Made by a program: the position numbers and the translations under genes
Part shown: positions 1 through 8,330 of the stretch, piece after piece
Position numbering within the stretch: the stretch's first letter is position 1
How the letters are laid out: every line of letters begins with the position of its first letter
Notes under the pieces: generated by a model
The model's input: the letters and a program-made list of their open reading frames with translations, nothing else
What the model was told of the DNA's origin: nothing
Databases searched by the model: none
Origin: Salmonella enterica subsp. diarizonae
Lineage (GTDB): Bacteria; Pseudomonadota; Gammaproteobacteria; Enterobacterales; Enterobacteriaceae
Direction: 5' to 3'
Length of the DNA: 64,000 nt
Assembly: GCF_008692785.1 (NCBI RefSeq)
Contig: NZ_VXJV01000003.1
Span: 62,001 to 126,000, forward strand

Positions 1-1
1 A

Positions 2-295
2 GGCAAGAGCCATCCCATTGAGTGCGTGTTTACTCGCGGTTTCGTGCAGCAGTACAACGCCGCCCTCGGTGTCACCGCCCCATACAGCGCCGGTCATCAC
101 GAATCCGCTACCGCCGCTTCCGCCAGCGCTGGCACAACGACCGGGACAACTGATACCGCTGTCACCCGGTTACGCGACTCCGGCGTCAGTCAGGCCGATA
201 TCCTCGCCAACGTTACCGACAACGCCCGGCAGTGCCGTGTCTGGCGTGAGCAACTGAACGGCGTGCTGGATTACACAGAAGGATTGCATCAATGA
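2..295 (+). CDS. Inner-membrane spanin (Rz-like), C-terminal part
   Basis: The frame is open from the window edge, so the start and the expected N-terminal membrane anchor lie upstream. The visible ~97 residues are hydrophilic, with an Ala/Thr/Gly-rich low-complexity middle and a helical C-terminus (ARQCRVWREQLNGVLDY), as in the periplasmic part of an i-spanin. A lipoprotein-like frame is embedded in it, the classic Rz/Rz1 arrangement, and the membrane/coiled-coil gene that follows fits a phage lysis region. In the cell it would join the outer-membrane spanin to fuse the two membranes at lysis. The family call rests on architecture and position, not on a conserved motif. Confidence 0.5.
   Translation, partial: GKSHPIECVFTRGFVQQYNAALGVTAPYSAGHHESATAASASAGTTTGTTDTAVTRLRDSGVSQADILANVTDNARQCRVWREQLNGVLDYTEGLHQ
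3..257 (+). CDS. Outer-membrane spanin lipoprotein (Rz1-like), nested in Rz
   Basis: A second reading frame inside the Rz-like gene encodes LSACLLAVSC followed by a Ser/Thr/Pro-rich tail with PPSV, PLPPLPP and similar stretches. A hydrophobic signal ending at a Cys and then a proline-rich mature part is the hallmark of Rz1 o-spanins. The frame is open to the left edge, so the true start is probably upstream of the TTG at 18. The lipobox (A-V-S before Cys) is not canonical. The frame lies +1 relative to the Rz-like gene and stops 38 bases before that gene ends. It is a moderately confident call because overlapping frames can occur by chance; the proline-rich lipoprotein pattern is what supports it. 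Confidence 0.5.
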   Translation, partial: ARAIPLSACLLAVSCSSTTPPSVSPPHTAPVITNPLPPLPPALAQRPGQLIPLSPGYATPASVRPISSPTLPTTPGSAVSGVSN

Positions 296-615
296 CCATA
301 CAGGTTGAGTTCTGGACGCTGGTTGGCTTCCTGATTTCGTTTATCGGTGCGGTCTGCGGGCTGGCGAAATGGTTATTCAACAACGCAGAAGCGCGGCAGG
401 CTGCCCGGTTCGCGTCGCTGGAGCAGACCATGAAAGAGACGGCGTCGCGCTGGAACGATCTGGAGCGTGAGTTCCTGGAGTTTAAGGCGAAGCTGCCCGT
501 CGACTATGTCCGTCGTGAGGATTACATACGCGGCCAGACGGTGATTGAAGCCAAGCTGGACGCTGTCTACGAGAAGCTCGGTAGCGTTGCGCACCAACAA
601 AATCTGAGAGGTTAA
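292..615 (+). CDS. Mu gp25-like membrane/coiled-coil protein (DUF2730 type)
   Basis: 107 residues. Residues 7-28 form one hydrophobic membrane segment (FWTLVGFLISFIGAVCGLAKWLF); the rest is charged and helical with heptad-like spacing, ending in a likely coiled coil. This architecture and the position between the spanins and the small terminase match the DUF2730/gp25 proteins of Mu-like phages. The start codon overlaps the end of the Rz-like gene by 4 bases (ATGA), so translation is probably coupled. The molecular role is not known in the family; a part in lysis or membrane attachment is only a guess from its neighbours. Confidence 0.6.
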   Translation: MTIQVEFWTLVGFLISFIGAVCGLAKWLFNNAEARQAARFASLEQTMKETASRWNDLEREFLEFKAKLPVDYVRREDYIRGQTVIEAKLDAVYEKLGSVAHQQNLRG

Positions 616-616
616 C

Positions 617-928
617 ATGACTGATATTATCCGCGTTCGCCGCGAGTCCCTGCGCTGGAGCCTGCTGGTTGCGCTCAACAAGTCGCGTCCGTACACCACC
701 AGTGAACATCTGCTGTTTGATATTGCGCGATCCATTTATCAGGACGCCACGAAACTTGAGGTGCGCCAGGAGATGGACTACCTGAGTGACCGGCGTCTGA
801 TTGAAATCACGAAACAGCCCAGCGGCATGTGGTTTGCCGACTTAACCCGCACCGGTATTGACCTGGTTGAGTACACCATTCCCTGCGATCCGGGCATTGC
901 CCGCCCGGACAAATACTGGAGTGAATGA
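617..928 (+). CDS. Mu gp26-like winged-helix protein
   Basis: 103 residues with no membrane segment. The pattern of helices followed by DYLSDRRLIEITKQPSGMWFADLTRTGIDLVEY reads as a winged-helix fold: a recognition helix, then a beta hairpin. Small proteins of this kind sit between gp25 and the small terminase in Mu-like phages and are usually called gp26. It lies one base after the previous gene and its TGA overlaps the ATG of the next gene (ATGA), so it belongs to the same packaging operon. DNA binding is inferred from the fold; the family has no assigned function that I can name. Confidence is good for the gene and moderate for the family. Confidence 0.6.
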   Translation: MTDIIRVRRESLRWSLLVALNKSRPYTTSEHLLFDIARSIYQDATKLEVRQEMDYLSDRRLIEITKQPSGMWFADLTRTGIDLVEYTIPCDPGIARPDKYWSE

Positions 929-1485
929 TTATGGGGCGCAAAAGTTCACTGGATGTACTGCCGCAGGATGTCCGGCGCTGGCTTGAACGGGCGCTGACCG
1001 AGCGTAACTTCACAGGCTATGCCGAGCTGGAGGCGCTGCTAAAGGACAAGGGTTTTGTGATAACCCGCTCCAGCCTGCAGCGCTTTGGCTACAGGATGGA
1101 ACAGCAACTGGCGCGCGTACGTGCGGCCACCGAGGCGGCGCGACTGATGGCCCGTGAGGCGGAGGATGACAGCGACGACCGCTCCGGCGGTCTGATGGCG
1201 CTTATCCAGACCGAGATGATTGATATCTTCATGCGTCTGAAGGCCGTCGAGGGTGACGATCCAAAGGAGAACGAGAAACGCGCGAAGCTGCTGGCGATTG
1301 CCTCGAAAAACATCGCCACCCTGACACGCGCCTCCGTGAACCTGAAAAAATTCCAGCTGGATGTGCGCGACAAGCTGGATGCAAAGATGGATGAACTGGA
1401 ATGTCAGGCCAAAGGTGGTGATGGCCGTCTGAGTCTTGAGACGCTGAAGCTGGTTCGCGAACAGATTTACGGGATTGTGTCATGA
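925..1485 (+). CDS. Terminase small subunit (Mu gp27-like, DUF3486)
   Basis: 186 residues. The N-terminus (SSLDVLPQDVRRWLERALTERNFTGYAELEALLKDKGFVITRSSLQRF) is a helix-turn-helix segment typical of DUF3486 proteins, which precede the large terminase in Mu-like phages. The middle (residues ~55-125) is charged and helical, suited to oligomerisation. It would recognise the packaging site and load the large subunit. ATG at 925 overlaps the preceding stop; an in-frame ATG at 931 is an equally good start. The end overlaps the large terminase start by 4 bases, supporting coupled synthesis of the two packaging subunits. Confidence 0.75.
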   Translation: MIMGRKSSLDVLPQDVRRWLERALTERNFTGYAELEALLKDKGFVITRSSLQRFGYRMEQQLARVRAATEAARLMAREAEDDSDDRSGGLMALIQTEMIDIFMRLKAVEGDDPKENEKRAKLLAIASKNIATLTRASVNLKKFQLDVRDKLDAKMDELECQAKGGDGRLSLETLKLVREQIYGIVS

Positions 1486-2798
1486 GTGCCGCCATTCAGT
1501 TACACCCCTACCAGCAGGCATGGTTCCTTGACCGCGCCCGCTTCAAGATAGGCATGTTTGCCCGCCAGACCGGGAAGACGTTCACCACCACGCTTGAGCT
1601 GGTCGACGACTGCTTTGAGGTGGAGGCCAGCGGCGGACGTACCCGATGGGTTATTCTCTCGCGCGGGGAGCGTCAGGCGAAAGAAGCCATGGAGGAAGGC
1701 GTTAAAAAGCACTGTCAGGCGTACAGCATGGTCGCACAGGAGATTGAGAGCTATTACCACGCCGCGAACGGCGAGCGCTACACCATGCTGGAAGCGGTCC
1801 TGCCGGGCGGCTCCCGTATCACCGCGCTGCCCGCCAACCCGGATACCGCGCGTGGCTTTGCCGCCAACGTCTTTCTGGATGAATTTGGCTTCCATGCCGA
1901 CAGTCGCAAAATCTGGACGGCACTGTTCCCGGTTATTTCCAATGGCTTTAAGTTGCGCGTCACCTCCACACCTAACGGTAAAGGTAATAAGTTCTACGAA
2001 CTGATGACCGATAAGGCGCTGGACGCCGTCTGGTCCCGCCACACGGTCGATATTTACCGCGCCGTGGCTGACGGGCTGCCGCGCAATATCGACGAGATGA
2101 AGCTGGCGCTCAACGATGAAGATGCGTGGGCGCAGGAGTTTGAACTGAAGTGGCTGGATGAGGCCAGCGCGTGGCTCTCCTACGAACTGATTGACGGCGT
2201 CGAGCACGACATGGCGGGCCTGCCGGAACACTACACCGGTGGTCCCTGCTATGTGGGCGTCGATATTGGTATTCGTCATGACCTGTTTGTTATCTGGGTG
2301 CTGGAGCTGGTCGGGGACGTGCTGTGGACGCGGGAAATCATTACGCGCAAGCGTGCGAAGTTCGCCGAACAGGACGCGCTGCTGGATGATGTGTTCTTCC
2401 GTTACCGCGTGTTGCGTTGCTGTATGGACCAGACCGGGATGGGTGAAAAGCCGGTCGAAGATGCAAAGCTGCGCCATGGCGACATGCGGGTTGAGGGTGT
2501 GCTGTTCAATACCCCCAACAAACTGACGCTGGCCACGCGGGGCAAAGAAGCGTTTGAAGATCGCAAAATCCGTATCCCGCTGGGCGATACGGAACTCAGA
2601 AGCGACCTGCACAAGCTGCAGAAGGTCTCCGGGCCAACGGGCCAGCCGCGCTTTGTGGCGGAGAGTGACGCTGCCGGTCACGCCGACCGCGCATGGGCGG
2701 GTTTTCTGGCGCTGAATGCTGCCGGAACGGACAACGGGCCGACCATGGTGTACTCGCGCGGCGCGCGCCGGATGCCGGGTATTCTCAGGGGGTATTAA
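1482..2798 (+). CDS. Terminase large subunit (Mu gp28-like)
   Basis: 438 residues. A Walker A-like loop FARQTGKT is at residues 26-33 and a Walker B-like NVFLDEFGF near residue 130, giving the packaging ATPase. The C-terminal half carries YVGVDIGIRHD near residue 258, the first acidic motif of the RNase H-like nuclease domain. It would translocate phage DNA into proheads and cut it headful-fashion, beyond the prophage end in a Mu-like life cycle. It overlaps the small subunit gene by 4 bases; its stop shares a base with the portal start (TAATG). A long open frame on the opposite strand here is a shadow produced by codon bias. Confidence 0.9.
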   Translation: MSAAIQLHPYQQAWFLDRARFKIGMFARQTGKTFTTTLELVDDCFEVEASGGRTRWVILSRGERQAKEAMEEGVKKHCQAYSMVAQEIESYYHAANGERYTMLEAVLPGGSRITALPANPDTARGFAANVFLDEFGFHADSRKIWTALFPVISNGFKLRVTSTPNGKGNKFYELMTDKALDAVWSRHTVDIYRAVADGLPRNIDEMKLALNDEDAWAQEFELKWLDEASAWLSYELIDGVEHDMAGLPEHYTGGPCYVGVDIGIRHDLFVIWVLELVGDVLWTREIITRKRAKFAEQDALLDDVFFRYRVLRCCMDQTGMGEKPVEDAKLRHGDMRVEGVLFNTPNKLTLATRGKEAFEDRKIRIPLGDTELRSDLHKLQKVSGPTGQPRFVAESDAAGHADRAWAGFLALNAAGTDNGPTMVYSRGARRMPGILRGY

Positions 2799-4327
2799 TG
2801 AGCAGCGTTAAAGGGCTTTATGTTTCACCAACAAAATTTGTCAGCTTTGCCGAGCGCGACAAGCGCCGCCTCACCGATGAGATAGCCTCGCGTGGCAATA
2901 CCGTCTGGGGCTTTGGCTCGTTCTTTGGCATGCTGCCCAATCCTGACCCGATACTGAAAGCGGCGGGCATGGATATTCGTGCCTATCGTGATCTGCGCGT
3001 TGACCCGCTTGTCGGCAGCGCCATTCGCCGTCGCAAGTCGGCGGTGAAAGCGCTGGAGCGCGGGTTCAATGAGGGCGATACCGACACGCCGGTCTGCGAA
3101 TTTTTAAAAGACATGATGGCCGCGTGGGATATGGACGCCATCATCGGCGGGTTGCTCGATGCGCCGCTCTTTGGCTGGCAGCCCGCCGAACTGATGTGGG
3201 CGAAAGATAACGGGCGCTTCACGGTCAGTAATATCGTCGCCAAACCGCCTGAATGGTTCCATTTCGATACGGATAATCAGCTGCGCTTTCGGGGTAAAAA
3301 CGTGCCGTCTGAGGGTATTCTTCCGCCTGACTACAAGTTTATCTGCCCGACACAGGATGCGACCTACGATAACCCTTATGGGTTCGCCGACCTTTCCATG
3401 TGCTTCTGGCCGGGGATGTTTAAAAAACACGGCTGGCGGTTCTGGATGCAGTTTGTTGAGAAATACGCCACGCCGTGGGCGGTGGGTAAACATGCGCGCG
3501 GGGCCACGCAGTCGGATATCGACCAGCTGATGGACGGGCTTGAGCAGATGGTTCAGGACGCGATTGCGGTTATCCCCGAAGGCGACAGCGTCGAAATTAA
3601 AGAGCCGATGGGCAAGAGCGCGTCCAGTGATATCTTCCAGGCAATGATCACCATGGCGCGCGCTGAAATATCAATCGCGTTGCTGGGGCAGAACCAGACC
3701 ACTGAAGCTGAGACCAACAAGGCCAGCGCACAGGCGGGGCTTGAGGTCACTGATGACATTCGTGACGGTGATGCGGCGATTGTGACCGGTGCCATCAATC
3801 AGGTACTGCAGTGGGCGGCACAGCTGAACTTCGGCGATGTGCCGGTGCCGGTCTGGAACCTGTGGGAACAGGAGAGCATTGACGACACCCAGGCAAAGCG
3901 CGACCAGACGCTGAGCCAGACGCGCGGGTTCTTCACTGAGCAGTATTACCAGCGTGAATATGGCCTGCAGCCGGGCGACATTAACCCGCAGGCGATGATG
4001 CTGCCGTCATCCTCATGGGGGCAGATGCCGCTCACCGGTCAGCCGTCGCTGGGCTTTGCGGAGGCCGCAGCGCGCGCTGATTCCGATGTCCGGGACAAGC
4101 TCGATGAGGCGCTCAGTTCGGTAAGCGACACCCTGATGAACGATGACGTAATGGCCCCGCTGCTGGCTCCGGTGTTTGAGGCGATACGCAACGGTGCCAC
4201 GCCCACTGACCTGATGGGCCAACTGGCGTCGATTTACCCGCAGATGAACGGTGACGAGCTGGTCGAACGGCTGGCGAAAGTCCGCTTCCTCGCGAAGGTG
4301 CTGGGGATTCATTATGCTCACGGCTAG
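2798..4327 (+). CDS. Portal protein (Mu gp29-like, DUF935)
   Basis: 509 residues from the ATG that overlaps the terminase stop. The sequence matches the DUF935 portal pattern: an N-terminal FGMLPNPDPILKAAG region, a conserved DPLVGSAIRRRKSAV segment near residue 65, a central LFGWQPAELMW motif, and an acidic C-terminal part. Twelve copies would form the ring at the head vertex through which terminase pumps DNA and to which the tail attaches. The frame is open further upstream (from 2693), but that part overlaps the terminase and lacks its own ribosome site, so 2798 is preferred. It overlaps the next gene by 14 bases. Confidence 0.88.
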   Translation: MSSVKGLYVSPTKFVSFAERDKRRLTDEIASRGNTVWGFGSFFGMLPNPDPILKAAGMDIRAYRDLRVDPLVGSAIRRRKSAVKALERGFNEGDTDTPVCEFLKDMMAAWDMDAIIGGLLDAPLFGWQPAELMWAKDNGRFTVSNIVAKPPEWFHFDTDNQLRFRGKNVPSEGILPPDYKFICPTQDATYDNPYGFADLSMCFWPGMFKKHGWRFWMQFVEKYATPWAVGKHARGATQSDIDQLMDGLEQMVQDAIAVIPEGDSVEIKEPMGKSASSDIFQAMITMARAEISIALLGQNQTTEAETNKASAQAGLEVTDDIRDGDAAIVTGAINQVLQWAAQLNFGDVPVPVWNLWEQESIDDTQAKRDQTLSQTRGFFTEQYYQREYGLQPGDINPQAMMLPSSSWGQMPLTGQPSLGFAEAAARADSDVRDKLDEALSSVSDTLMNDDVMAPLLAPVFEAIRNGATPTDLMGQLASIYPQMNGDELVERLAKVRFLAKVLGIHYAHG

Positions 4328-5132
4328 CGATATTGCGGTCTGTATGCGCCTGCCCCCAGAAAAAATCATTGAGTACCTCGCTAAAAAAGAGGTGTTCATT
4401 TCGTGGGACTGGCACGACTTATGGCAGGAAGAGCACGCGGGCGCGAAGACCATTGCGAAGGTGACCCGTCTTGATATTCTCCAGGATATCTACAACGCGC
4501 TGGAGAAAGCGGCGGCTGAGGGTAAGTCCGGGCGCTGGTTTCGTAAGGAACTGGAGCCGGTACTGCAGGCGAAGGGATGGTGGGGACGCATTACCGACGT
4601 CAACCCTGATACCGGCGAAGAGCAGGAAATTCAGGCAGGCAGTCCGTGGCGTCTCGATACCATTTTTCGTACCAACATGTCGATGGTGTACAGCGGCGGA
4701 CGCTGGGCTGAACAAATCCAGAATGCCGACGACCGGACTTACGGGTTGTATGTGGCCATCCGGGACAGCCACACCCGCCCGGTTCACCTGTTGCTGGATG
4801 GCACGGTACTGCCGCTGTCTCATCCGTTCTGGCAGAAGTATTACCCGCCGAACGGCTGGGGCTGTCGCTGCAGCGTGATAACCCTGACGGCGCAGGAGGT
4901 CAAAGAGCGCGGTCTCTTCATCGGCGGTCTTGAAGGCGTGCTCGGTGAGAAGATGCAGCTGGTTTCCCGCAATACCGGTGAGATGCGCCCGGTGGCCACC
5001 TGGACTGTGGGTGGTAAAACCGTCAGTCCCGACCCCGGATTCTCGTATAACCCCGGCGTGGCATATCGTCCTGACCTGAACAAGTACAGCGGGCCGCTGG
5101 CAGAACTTGCAAAACAGGAGTTGTCGCAATGA
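4314..5132 (+). CDS. Head morphogenesis protein (Mu gp30/gpF-like)
   Basis: 272 residues. The C-terminal half carries the F-like minor head protein signature: RTNMSMVYSGGRW, then HTRPVHLLLDGTVLPLSHPFW and the diagnostic PPNGWGCRC followed by S-V-I-T-L near residue 180. Such proteins are minor capsid components that associate with the portal and enter the prohead. The gene starts inside the end of the portal gene, and its stop region overlaps the G-like gene by 4 bases. The start ATG at 4314 (MLTASDIAV) is preferred over an in-frame upstream codon at 4251, which lies deep inside the portal gene. No active-site residues are expected. Confidence 0.85.
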   Translation: MLTASDIAVCMRLPPEKIIEYLAKKEVFISWDWHDLWQEEHAGAKTIAKVTRLDILQDIYNALEKAAAEGKSGRWFRKELEPVLQAKGWWGRITDVNPDTGEEQEIQAGSPWRLDTIFRTNMSMVYSGGRWAEQIQNADDRTYGLYVAIRDSHTRPVHLLLDGTVLPLSHPFWQKYYPPNGWGCRCSVITLTAQEVKERGLFIGGLEGVLGEKMQLVSRNTGEMRPVATWTVGGKTVSPDPGFSYNPGVAYRPDLNKYSGPLAELAKQELSQ

Positions 5133-5641
5133 GCAAAAAAGACCTGATGACCATCGACCTTAACCTGACTGACGTCACCCGGATGATTAACGGGATGGCG
5201 GAGGCCGGGCGTGACACTTCCCCGTTGATGCGTAAAATCGCAGGCCTGCTGGCCGCCACGACCGCGCTGAACTTTCGGGATCAGGGTAATCCGCCGTGGG
5301 AGCCTTCCGCTGCCGCGCAGGCGCGCACAGGGGAAACGCTCTCGCTCTCCGGTCACCTGCGCCGGAGTATCACTGAAAAGTACGATGCCGGGCATGCGAT
5401 GGTGGGAACGAACGTGGAATACGGAGTCACCCATCAGCTGGGGCTGACGTTGAATCATAAATCCAGACCATCAAAAGACAGACGTAAACCCGATATGATG
5501 ACGAAGGCATGGAAACAGGCGTTTCCGGCGCGTCCCTTCCTCCCCGTCGATGCCGACGGCAAACCCCAGAAGGGGCTGGAGCAAAAAATGCTTACCCTGG
5601 CGACCGATTTTCTGCGTGAGGCCGCAAACGGGCGCGGTTGA
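5129..5641 (+). CDS. Virion morphogenesis protein (Mu gpG-like)
   Basis: 170 residues belonging to the phage virion morphogenesis family (Mu gpG / P2 gpS type). Recognisable parts are LMRKIAGLLAATTALNFRDQGNPPWEP in the first half, SGHLRRSI and then VGTNVEYGVTHQLG in the middle, and a late KAFPARPFLP-like segment (KQAFPARPFLPVDADG). It probably acts at the head-tail joining step. Its ATG overlaps the stop of the F-like gene (ATGA). It is the last gene of this transcription unit: a hairpin and a new promoter-like element follow before the protease gene. Confidence 0.8.
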   Translation: MSKKDLMTIDLNLTDVTRMINGMAEAGRDTSPLMRKIAGLLAATTALNFRDQGNPPWEPSAAAQARTGETLSLSGHLRRSITEKYDAGHAMVGTNVEYGVTHQLGLTLNHKSRPSKDRRKPDMMTKAWKQAFPARPFLPVDADGKPQKGLEQKMLTLATDFLREAANGRG

Positions 5642-5645
5642 ATAT

Positions 5646-5696
5646 GCGGCCCACTGAGCGCCTGAGTGATTTCAGTGCGGCCATCGTATGACTTTT
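5646..5696 (+). terminator. Hairpin and T-run after the G-like gene
   Basis: CACTGA and TCAGTG pair across a loop and are flanked by GGCC/CGGCC that extend the stem with a one-base bulge. A run of six T follows at 5690-5695. It stands between the G-like gene and the protease operon promoter element, a sensible place for partial termination. Stem strength is moderate. Confidence 0.45.
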
Positions 5697-5814
5697 TTCA
5701 GACAGGTGCCTTCTAAACCGTTTTAAACCGCTTCCTGACTATCTTCCGGGGTGATATTCTGCCCCGGATGACGTTCCCCCTCCGGCTTCCCTGATTTCTT
5801 CCCTGCGCCATTCT

Positions 5815-5857
5815 TTAAAGTCCTTTAAAAGTCACGCCCTGTACTCCCCGTTATTGT
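5815..5857 (+). promoter_or_regulatory. Phage late-promoter element, copy 1 (dyad + -10)
   Basis: Dyad TTAAAG-TC-CTTTAA at 5815-5828; the hexamer TATTGT starts exactly 37 bases after the dyad start (5852). The same arrangement occurs at 11797, 18320 and 24813. It lies 24 bases before the protease start, inside a 239-base spacer. Two weaker look-alikes (CTAAAC-CG-TTTTAA at 5713 and TTAAAC-CG-CTTCCT at 5723) precede it. Activator binding at about -43 is inferred from geometry. Confidence 0.6.
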
Positions 5858-5880
5858 GAGCAAAACAACGGGAGTGCCAC

Positions 5881-7020
5881 ATGAATCTCATTCACATCTT
5901 TAAGTCCGGTATCCATACCGATATGCATGGTCACCGGATTAACTTCAGCGATGCTGACCTTGGTAATATTGCGGCGGTGTATGACCCAAAGCTGCATGAA
6001 GCGCCGATTGTTATCGGACATCCCAAAACAGATGCCCCGGCCTGGGGATGGGTGAGCGGTGTCAGCAAAGACAGTGATGGCCTGAAGGCGGCTCCCCGCG
6101 ATATCGATCCGCAGTTTGCCGAGATGGTCAGGAAGCGTCGCTTCAGCAAGGTCTCCTCTTCTTTTTATTGCCCCAACTCCCCCGGCAACCCGACGCCAGG
6201 CAAATACTACCTGCGCCACGTTGGTTTTCTCGGTGCGCAGCCGCCCGCCGTTAAGGGATTAAAACAGGTTTCCTTTGCTGAGGATGAGGAAGGCGTTGTT
6301 GAGTTTGCCGACTGGAGCCTGCAGACCACTGCGTCACTGTTCTCGCGTATCAGGGATTTCATCATCAGCCAGTTCGGGATGGAGAAAGCCGACAGCGTGG
6401 TGCCGGACTACATGATTGACAGTCTGCGCGATGAGGCAGCTCGCACAACCGCGACAGACACCACACCTGCATTTTCTGACCCTGTCGGGATACCGGCAGA
6501 AGACGCAATCCAACCCGTGGCCGAAAAACCGGCCCCCACACCACCGGAGGAACCCGCCGTGGATAAAGAGTTACAGGCGAAACTTCAGAAAGAGAACGAC
6601 GATCTGAAGCGCCAGATTGAAGAGCGTAATAAAGCGGAGGCGCTGCGTGCGACCACTGAGCGTCATAACGCCAACGTGGCGTTTGCGGACAGCCTGGTGA
6701 GTGATGCGCGTCTGGCTCCTGCCGGGAAAGGCCTGGTGGTTGCGGTGCTGGATGCGCTGGGCGGCGGCGATGAGCCGGTCAGCTTCAGCGAGAACGGCAG
6801 CGAACAGCCGCTGGTCGATGCGTTCAAAACGCAGATGCAGAAGGCCCGACCGCTGCTGGATTTTGGCGAGGTGGCCACCGCTGACAACACTGACCGCAGC
6901 GCCATTCCGGCTGAGTTCGCGGAGGCCGACCCGGCACGCCTTGAGATGCACACGAAAGCGGTGTCGCTGATGAAGGCTGAAAACATCACCTACGAGGCTG
7001 CGGTTCGCCGCCTGATTTAA
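5881..7020 (+). CDS. Prohead protease / scaffold (Mu gpI-like)
   Basis: 379 residues. The N-terminal ~150 residues match Mu I-type proteases: MHGHRINFSDADL, then APIVIGHPKTDAPAWGWVSGV and the FSKVSSSFYCPNSPGNPTPGKYYLRHVGFLGAQPPAVKGL stretch, where His and Ser residues are candidate catalytic ones. Residues ~215-250 (VDKELQAKLQKENDDLKRQIEERN) form a coiled coil and the rest is helical and acidic-basic mixed, as in scaffold domains. In Mu the same frame also produces a shorter scaffold (gpZ) from an internal start; that could happen here but I see no decisive ribosome site. First gene of the unit driven by promoter copy 1. Confidence 0.85.
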   Translation: MNLIHIFKSGIHTDMHGHRINFSDADLGNIAAVYDPKLHEAPIVIGHPKTDAPAWGWVSGVSKDSDGLKAAPRDIDPQFAEMVRKRRFSKVSSSFYCPNSPGNPTPGKYYLRHVGFLGAQPPAVKGLKQVSFAEDEEGVVEFADWSLQTTASLFSRIRDFIISQFGMEKADSVVPDYMIDSLRDEAARTTATDTTPAFSDPVGIPAEDAIQPVAEKPAPTPPEEPAVDKELQAKLQKENDDLKRQIEERNKAEALRATTERHNANVAFADSLVSDARLAPAGKGLVVAVLDALGGGDEPVSFSENGSEQPLVDAFKTQMQKARPLLDFGEVATADNTDRSAIPAEFAEADPARLEMHTKAVSLMKAENITYEAAVRRLI

Positions 7021-7029
7021 GGAGAGACC

Positions 7030-7986
7030 ATGTCGTCTGAATATTTAAAAGGTAAGCGCGTTGCCGACCCCATCCTCACCAGCGTCGCACGCGGCTATAA
7101 AAATGCGGACTTTATCAGCTCGTTTATTTTCCCGCGAGTCGGCGTGGAGAAGGAAGGTATCAAGGTGCCGACCTTCGGTAAGGGCGTGTTCGCCACTTAC
7201 GAGACCCTGCGCGCCATGGGTGCGGCAAGTAACATTGCCACCCGCGAGAAGACCGGCACGATGGATATCGTACTTGATGAACACGATCTGGCGTTCCCGG
7301 TGGACTACCGCGAGCAGCATGAGTCGATGTTTAACGAGCAGGCCAAGGCCGTCAAGCGCGCCCGTAACGGCATTCTGTTAAGCCAGGAGGTGGCGGCAGC
7401 GGCGATGGCGCAGAGCACCTCGCTGTACCTCAAAGAGAATGTGCGCAAATTTACCGCCGCTGACAGTTGGGCCGGTGGTAAAGGCGACCCGGTACGTGAT
7501 GTCTCTTCCGGGATGGATGCGGTGCGTGATGCCATCGGCCTGCGTCCTAACCTGATGGTCATGGGGGCAAGCGTGCTTCCGCTGCTGCGTTTCCATCCTG
7601 CCCTGCAGGCTGTGATGGGGGCCAACGAGCGCAAGCGCATTACCGTCGAGCTGATGAAAGATATTTTCGAGATTGAAAACATCGTTATCGGTTATCCGGT
7701 GAAACTCGAAGACAACGACAAAAAGGATGCGGCGGCGAAGACCGTCGATATCTGGAAAGACAACCTGATGCTGTTCCATGTCTCCGGGCCGCAGAACGAA
7801 GGCGACAACGGCGATGAGAACGAGCCGTCGTTTGGCTACAACTTTGAGCTGAATGGTCTGCCCATTGCTGACACCTACCCCGGCGAGGGCGGCAAAATCA
7901 GCTACGCCCGCTATACCGACATCTACAAAATGGCGGTGGTTGGCGGTGACGCAGGCTACATCATGACCAACCTGAAGGGGGCGTAA
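7030..7986 (+). CDS. Major capsid protein
   Basis: 318 residues, directly after the protease/scaffold with an AGGAGAG ribosome site. Features are an N-terminal arm (DPILTSVARGYKNADFISSFIFPRVGVEKEGIKVPTFGKG) and a central alpha/beta region with PNLMVMGASVLPLLRFHPAL and IVIGYPVKL, the pattern of HK97-fold major capsid proteins of the type found with gpI-like proteases. It does not look like Mu gpT itself, so the capsid belongs to a different lineage from the Mu prototype although the flanking genes are Mu-like. A decoration-like protein follows after 2 bases. Confidence 0.8.
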   Translation: MSSEYLKGKRVADPILTSVARGYKNADFISSFIFPRVGVEKEGIKVPTFGKGVFATYETLRAMGAASNIATREKTGTMDIVLDEHDLAFPVDYREQHESMFNEQAKAVKRARNGILLSQEVAAAAMAQSTSLYLKENVRKFTAADSWAGGKGDPVRDVSSGMDAVRDAIGLRPNLMVMGASVLPLLRFHPALQAVMGANERKRITVELMKDIFEIENIVIGYPVKLEDNDKKDAAAKTVDIWKDNLMLFHVSGPQNEGDNGDENEPSFGYNFELNGLPIADTYPGEGGKISYARYTDIYKMAVVGGDAGYIMTNLKGA

Positions 7987-7988
7987 TT

Positions 7989-8330
7989 ATGGCAACGCAA
8001 CAGGTCATTCTGGCTACTACCATCATCGCGGCAGGCGCGGTGACACAGCAGCGTCTGGTGGGCTATGACGGCAACACCTGTGCGAAAGGTGCAAAAGCCT
8101 TTGGCGTGGCGGAGGTTGACGGTGTTGAAGGTGATGCGGTGCCGCTGAACGTGCTGGGCATTATCGCCGCCGAAGCCGGTGCGGCCATTAACCCCGGCGA
8201 TAAGCTGCAGTCCGATGATAACGGCTGCGTCATCCCGCTGGAGGCCACCGGCAAGCCTGAACAGGTTGGCGTGGCCATCACCGCTGCAGCCGCTGCCGGT
8301 AACACGCTTCGCGTGATGTGGGGTGCGTAA
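7989..8330 (+). CDS. Head decoration-like protein (DUF2190 type)
   Basis: 113 residues, small and rich in Ala, Gly and Val, predicted all-beta: GAVTQQRLVGYDGNTCAKGAKAFGVAEVD, then INPGDKLQSDDNGCVIPLE and a final VGVAITAAAAAGNTLRVMW. This is the pattern of DUF2190 and similar capsid-cement proteins, which sit right after the capsid gene in many phages. It would bind the outer capsid lattice and stabilise it. The stop overlaps the next start by one base (TAATG). The family assignment is by pattern and position. Confidence 0.65.
   Translation: MATQQVILATTIIAAGAVTQQRLVGYDGNTCAKGAKAFGVAEVDGVEGDAVPLNVLGIIAAEAGAAINPGDKLQSDDNGCVIPLEATGKPEQVGVAITAAAAAGNTLRVMWGA

Noticed and set aside
1500-2681. 393-codon open frame on the minus strand under the large terminase
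   Set aside because: It lies wholly inside a clear terminase gene, has no ribosome site or recognisable protein pattern, and is explained by third-position GC bias.
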